This document shows, piece by piece, positions 58,028-64,000 of a stretch of DNA of 64,000 nt. The translations under genes and the position numbers were made by a program. The stretch spans positions 94,266,334 through 94,330,333 of the forward strand of contig JAUPFV010000004.1 in assembly GCA_036936605.1 (NCBI GenBank), in the 5' to 3' direction. Below the pieces are notes generated by a model that was not told the origin of the DNA, did not search any database, and saw nothing but the letters and a program-made list of their open reading frames with translations. Numbering within the stretch: the first letter of the stretch is position 1; each line of letters starts with the position of its first letter. This stretch comes from Limnanthes douglasii subsp. nivea. Taxonomy: Eukaryota; Streptophyta; Magnoliopsida; Brassicales; Limnanthaceae.

Positions 58028-58960
58028 GTGCAGTATTTGATAGAAAATGGAAAATTAATCAATTGTGTGAAGAATAATTCCGCATTTTCTCCAAAGCAAG
58101 AAACTGCTCCTAAGAAAGAGGACACCATGATGATATCCGAAGTGGTCGATAAAGAATCTATTGATGCGTTTGATGTCACTGCAGAGTATCTAGATCCGAA
58201 GCTGGGCAGAAACAGTGTAAACATGGTTGAAGAACCAACTGCGAGAGGAAAGGTTAGTGAATTATGCTCTTTCTTCGATTCACTAAGAATTTTTGTTGGG
58301 GATACAGTGGCAGAAATATCAAACTATTCTCGGAATAGACACATTGTAAGTCTGACGACACAGTTAGAAGCAGGTGCTTTAACATACTTGTACAGAAATC
58401 CATCCCCGATACTTTGCTTTGAAGATGATAATATGAGAGACGTAGCTAGTCCACATGAGGATGCAGTAGTAATCGGAGGAGAGATAGTGGGAAATGAGAT
58501 AAGGAAAATTTTGATTGATACCGAAAGTTCAACTAACATAATGTTTATGTCTACTTATATCCAAATAAAAAACCCACCAACAATCTTGCAATCTGATTGG
58601 ATGATAGTGGGATTTACTAGAGATACTGCTGAAATAGTCGGAGAGTTTGAAGGGATGGTAGAATTAGGCCGAGGGCCATTCAAAAATATAGTCACAGTAC
58701 TATTTGTAGTGGTGGACGCTCCCACATCAGACAACGCTATCTTCAGAAGGTCTTGGTTGTCTAAGATGCACATTGTACCGTATATTATTCATCAGTGTTT
58801 AAAGTACGTGGTAGGTACCAACGTGGGAACAATAAGAAGCATCCAAAAGATGGGGAGAGAAGGTTACCGAGCCGTGTTAGCCCCCAAGCAAATAAAAGGG
58901 GGTCAAATTGAAAAAAGAATAGTAATCAGTGGGGGACCCCGCAGACTTCGATTTTGTTGA
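58028..58960 (+). pseudogene. Gypsy-2 aspartic protease region, active site altered
   Basis: This 310-residue open piece is similar to the gypsy-1 protease: ELCSFFDSLRIFVGD, ILCFEDDNMRDVASPHEDAVVI, IRKILIDTESSTNIMF and DNAIFRRSWLSKMHI. The catalytic triad Asp-Thr-Gly reads Asp-Thr-Glu (about 58523). There is no ATG at the start of the piece, consistent with being an internal part of a polyprotein. Confidence 0.85.
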
Positions 58961-59179
58961 TGATCCGATGGACGCCCTTGGGTTCATGGTCCCTGATGGT
59001 GGATTTGAGGATCATGTCTTTTATCCCGGTAAAAGCCTCAAGATTGGTACAAGGTTATCCCATGAGGTAAAATAAAGTTTAGTCAAATTTCTTTCCACGA
59101 AATTTCACTTGTTTGCTTAGTGTACAGAGGATGTTATAGGGGTTCCAGTAAATGTCATTTGTCATAGGCTCACAATATG

Positions 59180-60330
59180 GAACAAAGTTCGCCTGATCAT
59201 ACAGAAGAGGAGATCATTTTCTCAAGAAAAAGCTGAAGTGGTAATGAAAGAGGTGACCCGTTTAACAAAAGTGGGCCACATACGCGAGTCACAATATCCT
59301 TTGTGGACTGCTAACCCAGTCCTAGTAAAGAAGAAAAATGGAAAGTGGCGAATGTGTGTGGACTTTACTGATCTGAACAGGCGTGTCCCAAAGATCTTTT
59401 CCATGTGCCTATAATAGATCAATTGGTTGACTCAACGTCTGGAAACCGTTTGTTATCTTTTATGGATGCCTATGCTGGGTACAATCAAATCCAGATGGGC
59501 CGAAGAGACCAAGAGAGTACAACTTTTATCACTGGAAGGGGTCTGCACTATTACAAGGTAATGTCATTCGGGTTAAAAAAGCGTTAGGGCAACGTACCAA
59601 TGCTTAGTAAATAAAGCTTTTGAGTGTCAGATTGGAAGAAATGTTGAGCTTTACATTGATGACATGTTAGTCAAGAGCCTTAAAGAAGAGAATCATTTAG
59701 ATGACTTGGAAGAAACGTTTTCCAATTTGACTAAGGTAAACTTGAAATTCAACCCTAAAAAGTGCACGTTCGGGGTAAGATCCGGAAAATTTTAGGCTAC
59801 AAGTCAGTGTACAGGGTATTAAAATTGATCTGATACAGTTAAATCCGCTGTGTACTATGGCCTCACCGAGAACGATCAAAGAAGTAAAAATCCCGATTGG
59901 AATATTGGCAGCGTTGAACAGGTTCATATCGCGGTCCTCAGAAAAATGCGTCCCTTTATTCCAGGTGTTGAGAAAATCAAATTATTTTGATTGGACTCAA
60001 GAGTGTTCAGAAGCCTTTTATAAAAATAAAGAGTACCTTTCCTCTCCGAAAATCTTAACCAAGCCAAATCTAAAGGAAAAATTCTATATCTATTTGGTAG
60101 TGTTAGATTTTGCTGTGAGTGCGGTTTTAATCCGAGAGGAGTCGAATGTTCCGAAGCCGGTTTATTATGTGAGTAAGAGTCTTCTGGATGCAGAGAAACA
60201 ATATCTCAAGTTAGAAATGTTGGCTTTTGCCTTGGTAACGTTTGTACGAAAAATAAGGCCTTACTTTCAGGCTCATTCAATTGTGGTACGAACATCTTTT
60301 CCGTTGAAGAACATGTTATAAAGGCCCGAT
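59180..60330 (+). pseudogene. Gypsy-2 reverse transcriptase and first RNase H
   Basis: Pieces in order: VVMKEVTRLTKVGHIRESQ, KWRMCVDFTDLNR, a one-base loss near 59382, VDSTSGNRLLSFMDAYAGYN, VMSFGLKKR, and after another shift VELYIDDMLVKS (Y-x-D-D intact, about 59650). The connection and RNase H follow (59857-60321): ALNRFISRSSEKC, FDWTQECSEAFYKNKEYL, PVYYVSKSLLDAEKQYLKLE. Three or more frame changes. Confidence 0.85.
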
Positions 60331-60399
60331 GTGTCCGTAAATATGACGAAGTGGTCCGTAGCGCTTTGAGATTTTGATATTTAATTGGAACCACGAACT

Positions 60400-61350
60400 A
60401 ATATTAAGGCACAATCATTAGCTAATTTCTTAGTCGAATTCCACTGCGATCGGAATGAAATAGAAATTGATAAAGAAGAATTTGATTCAGAGTTGGTAGT
60501 CTGAACCGACGGGGGTTCAAGCTCATCTAGTTGTGCAGCAAAGGTACAATTGGTATCTCCAGAAGGAATCACTATGTATCAAGTCATCTGATTTGGGCTT
60601 AAAGCATCAAATAATGAAGCTGAGTACGAAGCTACTTTGGCAGGCTTAAGACTCACAAAAATTCGTGGAGCTAAAAGGGTCAGGTTGATAAGTGATTCAC
60701 AAGTTCTAGTGTAATATGGAAGTAGGATTTTGAGAATTAAGTTGTAAATAATATAAATTTAAGGATTTAATTGTAAATAATGTAAGTTTATTCCTTAAAT
60801 TACATGTAATATAAGTTTTAGAGAACATTTGTGATTATGTATAATTATTGAGGACTAAATGACAATTTATCCTCTATTATAACAGATTCCACTTTAAGAC
60901 TAAGTCTTGGCTCCTCTATATAAAGGGCAAGGCTATTCTAATAAAGGGGTTGAACACTTTTTCTATTGAACTTATTTGTACTTGAACTTTCTCTCTTTAA
61001 AAACTCTCTTAACTCTTTCTCTCTCTAGACTTCTCTTATAACAATTGACTAAGGTGTAATCTTAACTCATCATGGTGAACCATGCTTCTGGTCGGTCAGA
61101 GGCAAGAAAAGATCACTTGGTAAAATATGTTGCGGTTTTGAAGGCCTTAACTTTGAGTTTCGAGGATGTCAAATACGAATATGTTCATAAGGCTAGGAAT
61201 TCACTGGCTGATTTTTTGGCTAGAGAATCTTACTCAGGGGAGTATCCATGGATAATCGTCCAAGAAAACCCATTGATTGTTAAGGGATCCGAATCAATCG
61301 AAGGAGGTGTTAAGGCCTTCCAAATTTGCACAGCTATAGTGAAAGACTAG
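60400..61350 (+). pseudogene. Gypsy-2 second RNase H, split by a solo LTR
   Basis: The left part has TDGGSSSSSCAAKVQ, ASNNEAEYEATLAGLRL and VRLISDSQVLV, up to 60711. It resumes at 61078 with NHASGRSEARKDHLVKYVAV and the ending NSLADFLARES. The Met at 61072 created by the LTR junction is not a real start. TGA at about 60499 and TGA at about 60589 also interrupt it. Confidence 0.85.
60707..61077 (+). mobile_element. Solo LTR inside gypsy-2
   Basis: 361 bp (60712-61072), TA...CA ends (probably TG originally), flanked by tagtg (60707-60711) and tggtg (61073-61077). Coding sequence on both sides joins in frame once the LTR and one flank are ignored, so this is a true insertion reduced to a single LTR by recombination. 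It contains ctatataaaggg, a TATA-like box. A second, inverted member of the family is at 62928-63289. Confidence 0.85.
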
Positions 61351-61424
61351 AGAAGTGATATACAAGAGTTCTTGGTCAACGACATATTACCAGTTGATAT
61401 AGGTATGTCGTACTCAGAGACATA

Positions 61425-62540
61425 TTGTATAAGAAATCGTTTAGCCGTCCTTTACTTCGTTTCTTAGGGAAGGATGAATCGCAATTCATACTTTCAGAGT
61501 TTCATGATGGGGAAGGGTCGACACATTGTGGCTACAAAATGCTGATACGAAGAGTTTTTCTGGCTGGGTATTATTGGTCTACCCTATCCTCGGACGCAAA
61601 AGAACTAGTGCAGAAGTGCAACATGTGCGAAGATTTGCTAACTGGATTCATGCACCTGGCGTACCCCTCGAATCAATATCAGAGTTTTTACCATTCGACC
61701 GAAGTGATATTGATCTAGTCGGACCCCTTCCGATGGCATCGTGCGGTCGTCAGAAAATCATTGTTGTAATAGATTACTTCTCCAAGTGGGTAGAAGCTGA
61801 GCCGTTAGCAGAAATAAGAGCGAAGGATGTGATCAGATTTATTATTTCTAACAAATGTTGTCGATTTGGTGTACCAAGAAAAATTACGATGGATAACTGA
61901 CCACAATTCGATAACAATGAGATGAAAGCCTTTTGTGCATCTAAGGGAATACATCAATGCTTCTCAGCACTTTTCCACCCTCAAGTAAATGGCCAGGTCG
62001 AGGTGAGTAATCGAACAATCTTAGATGGGCTGAGGAAGAATCTGGAGTGTAAGGCCGGAAAATGGCCAGATTATTTACAAGAAGTTCTATAGGCTTATAA
62101 ACAACTCCTCGAACTGCAACGCAAGAGTCATCATTTACACTCGTTTATGGGATGGACGCGGAGGTACCATCAGAAACAATGTTCAAATTGTACATGTTAA
62201 ATGAATACTTAGAGGAAACGAATGATAGAGGAAGGCGCATAAAGTTAGATTTAATAGAAGAAAAGAGAAGAAGGGCGCAGTGAAACTCTTTACACTACCA
62301 GACTTTGATGAGAAGTCGGTACGCGTCAAAAGTTAGAAGAAGAGAGTTCAAAGTTGGGGACAGAGTTTTGAGGAAAGTCTTCCTTCATACAAAAGAAAAG
62401 AGCTAGGAATGTTAGCTCCTAAGTAGGAAGGTCTGTACACGATAACCAAGAAGATAAAGTCAGGGACGTACAGACTCAAAGATAAATAAGGAAGAGATCT
62501 TTCCCATCCTTGGAACATTAAGCACCTCAAATTTATTTAG
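61425..62540 (+). pseudogene. Gypsy-2 integrase
   Basis: Zinc region: EFHDGEGSTHCGYKM and LVQKCNMCE. The catalytic core, after a frame change, has DLVGPLPMASCGRQKIIVVI, then ITMDN followed by TGA where Gly is expected (about 61898), PQFDNNEM, and the Glu box FHPQVNGQVEVSNRT. C-terminal pieces run to about 62540. The stop in the second Asp box rules out a full-length enzyme. Confidence 0.85.
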
Positions 62541-62594
62541 AGTGAATGTGTAAATATGTAAATATTTTCTTTATCAGTTTATGTAAGTATCAAT

Positions 62595-62642
62595 GGCATA
62601 CTCTTTCCTACCCTGGTGGTGCAGGAAGGTTTTAATGAGGTG
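62595..62642 (+). other. Conserved post-pol block of Tat elements (copy 2)
   Basis: 48 bp, 44 matching the complement of 26992-27039. Just downstream of integrase in both elements. Possible short stem-loop followed by GGTTTTAATGAGG. Confidence 0.7.
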
Positions 62643-62700
62643 CTCTAATAGCCGACTTATATATAAAATCTCATTGCCTTCTTAAAATAATTTGCATAAT

Positions 62701-62870
62701 GTTCATCCTTTTAAATTCAAAAGGCATTCCAAAAAAGTTTGGACTAGAATGTTCATCTTTTTTAACTCAAAAGGCATTCCAAAGAAATTTGGACTAGAAA
62801 GTCCAGCCTTTTGAATTCATAATATATTCCAAAGAAGTTTGGACAAAAAATCATCTTTTTGAATCATAAA
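62701..62870. repeat. 50-bp tandem repeat in gypsy-2 3' UTR
   Basis: Units start exactly at 62701, 62751, 62801 and (partial) 62851, each with ggcattccaaaRaaRtttgg or a close variant. Tandem repeats after pol are typical of Tat elements. Confidence 0.9.
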
Positions 62871-62927
62871 ACAATGAACGTTCATGATTTTGAGCAAAGA
62901 AAGGTGGTTAACGCTATGGGTCAAAGG

Positions 62928-63289
62928 TAATGAGTTAAGAATTCAACTTAGTAAATTGTAATAAGAGAAGTCTAGAGAGAGAAAAAGTTAAGAGAGTTTT
63001 TATAGAGAGAAATTTCAAGTACAAATGAGTTCAATAGAAAAAAATCTTCAACTCTTTTATTAGAATAGCCTTGCCTTTTATATAGAGGAGCCAAGACTTA
63101 GTCTTAAAGTGGAATCTGTTACAAAAGAGGATAAATTGCCATTTAGTCCTCAATAATTATACATAATCACAAATATTCTCTAAGACTTATATTACATGTA
63201 ATTTAAGGACTAAACTTACATTATTTACAATTCAATCCTTATATTTATATTTTTTACAACTTTATCCTCCAAATCCTACTTCCATATCA
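62928..63289 (-). repeat. LTR (inverted relative of 60712-61072)
   Basis: 362 bp with TGATATGG start and CTCATTA end on the minus strand. It shares long blocks with the solo LTR, including tatagaggagccaagactta. Confidence 0.85.
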
Positions 63290-63382
63290 GAATCCCCTTA
63301 GTTCTCATGTCAGTAAATGAATGAGAACTAAACTGTCTTTAAGTTCTTCCATATCTCATGTCAGCTGTTGTAAAATAAACTC

Positions 63383-63467
63383 GAAGCAATCATTCGAAGA
63401 AACCACTAGGAGCAACCATTCGAAGCAACTATTCAAAGAGACTACTAGAGGAAACCATTCAAAGCGG
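63383..63467. repeat. Imperfect short repeats (accattcgaagcaac)
   Basis: Four to five loose copies of an A(C/T)(C/T)ATTC(G/A)AAG(C/A) unit spaced 17-25 bp, alternating with actactag-like pieces. Confidence 0.6.
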
Positions 63468-63921
63468 GGTAAAAAACAAAGACCAATTAAAAGTAACTAA
63501 AATATGATAAATTCTCAAAGCCAATAAGTCTTCTCGAAACGTTATGAAAATATAACTCCTTGAATCATTGTGGAACTAAAAATTCAAAATATACTCATCG
63601 ACTTTTATCCAAACAATATACAAAAGTAACCGTTGCATATAACCGTTCGAATCCATCATGCTTTTATAGCTTTTAGACCTATAGATAGATATCTAGCCTG
63701 ACAGATGTCGAGCTCTTAATCCTCTCACCGCTTTGTATTCTATCCTATCACTATCAAAGTCTTTTAAACTTCATACGTCTCCTTTTCTTTCTATAAATTC
63801 AATTAGTAGCCTAATTTTTTCATTCTCATACTACAAATCATTTCAGAGAAAATTCAAAGCGCTTGGCTACCCTCATCGTGTTCCTCATTTTTCTCAGTAC
63901 CTTCATCAGAAAAAACCAAAC

Positions 63922-63961
63922 TCTCCGATCAACCTTCATCTTCTCCGATCAACCTTCATCT
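63922..63961. repeat. 20-bp tandem duplication
   Basis: tctccgatcaaccttcatct occurs twice head to tail. Confidence 0.9.
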
Positions 63962-64000
63962 TGTTTATGAGAAAAAAAATCCAAAAACCAGAAAATCCAA

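Larger units (their letters stand above)
55939..62927 (+). mobile_element. Second Ty3/gypsy element, Tat type, 3' end lost
   Basis: Order on the plus strand: putative 5' LTR (55939-56302), primer site, gag, protease, reverse transcriptase, RNase H, second RNase H, integrase, conserved 48-bp block and tandem repeats. Protein pieces match gypsy-1 throughout but are clearly diverged. The second RNase H is split by a solo LTR (60712-61072). The 3' UTR is cut at 62927 by another LTR, so the 3' LTR is absent or beyond the window. Unlike gypsy-1, no antisense gene is present in the part seen. Confidence 0.8.
62928..64000 (-). mobile_element. 3' end of an LTR element running off the window
   Basis: A 362-bp LTR (62928-63289) is an inverted relative of the solo LTR at 60712. 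To its right, on the minus strand, AAGGGGATTC precedes the LTR start and can serve as a purine tract. The five bases on either side (aaagg, gaatc) differ, so it is not a solo LTR. I infer the 3' end of a minus-strand element whose body extends beyond 64000 and which interrupted the gypsy-2 3' UTR. No coding domain is readable in 63290-64000. Confidence 0.55.

Noticed and set aside
62928..63289. Inverted LTR as a second solo LTR or as the gypsy-2 3' LTR
   Set aside because: Flanking five-base sequences do not match, the strand is opposite to gypsy-2, and it does not resemble 55939-56302.

Overview
The window looks like gene-poor, transposon-dense nuclear DNA from a flowering plant, most probably a eudicot. 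It is AT-rich, and every substantial coding signal belongs to a plant transposable-element family: L1-type LINEs, Ty1/copia, Ty3/gypsy of the Tat and Athila-like types, TRIMs, a Mutator-like element (MULE) and MITEs. I saw no ordinary host gene, rRNA, tRNA or CRISPR array. The species cannot be named from the sequence.

Layout. 1-562: the right end of a MULE whose body lies outside the window. About 848-3440: a 5'-truncated LINE on the minus strand. 4047-4211: an 82-bp tandem duplication. 4316-11097: a structurally complete 6.8-kb MULE with imperfect TIRs and an exact 9-bp target duplication. It carries a transposase with a SWIM finger and an OTU-like protease on the plus strand. Converging on them from the right are a plant mobile domain (PMD) gene and a small SANT/Myb-like gene. 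11208-16199: a degraded LINE on the plus strand (copy B1). 16410-21220: a near-full-length LINE on the minus strand with a 14-bp target duplication.

21796-37397 is a three-level nest. A copia element on the plus strand is split inside its gag gene by an 11.2-kb Tat-type gypsy element on the minus strand (21860-33058, two 379-bp LTRs). That gypsy element is itself interrupted by a 905-bp TRIM (22367-23271). It also carries an antisense gene between pol and its 3' LTR. LTR divergence agrees with this order: about 7% for gypsy and about 2.4% for the TRIM, counted by eye. 38090-39419 holds three MITE-like elements. 40065-41506 is a second, inverted TRIM with a roughly 0.7-kb insertion. 42520-42990 is a copia RNase H remnant.

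43899-50795 is LINE copy B2, the same family as B1 and much better preserved. It inserted into a repeat whose related unoccupied copy survives near 54.75 kb. 52.9-54.9 kb holds an Athila-like gypsy remnant (integrase tail, then gag) lacking most of pol. 55083-55176 is a pure (CT)47 microsatellite. 55939-62927 is a second Tat-type gypsy element on the plus strand, cut in its second RNase H by a solo LTR (60712-61072). From 62928 rightward, the 3' end of another LTR element runs off the window.

Almost every element is broken. Recurrent damage includes G-to-A and C-to-T nonsense changes (several Trp codons to TAG in LINE B2), a Glu-to-Lys change at the expected third catalytic residue of the MULE transposase, and altered catalytic Asp-Thr-Gly motifs in both gypsy proteases. 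The pattern fits long-silenced, cytosine-methylated transposon DNA. Coordinates of degenerate pieces are approximate; boundaries supported by target duplications are given exactly.
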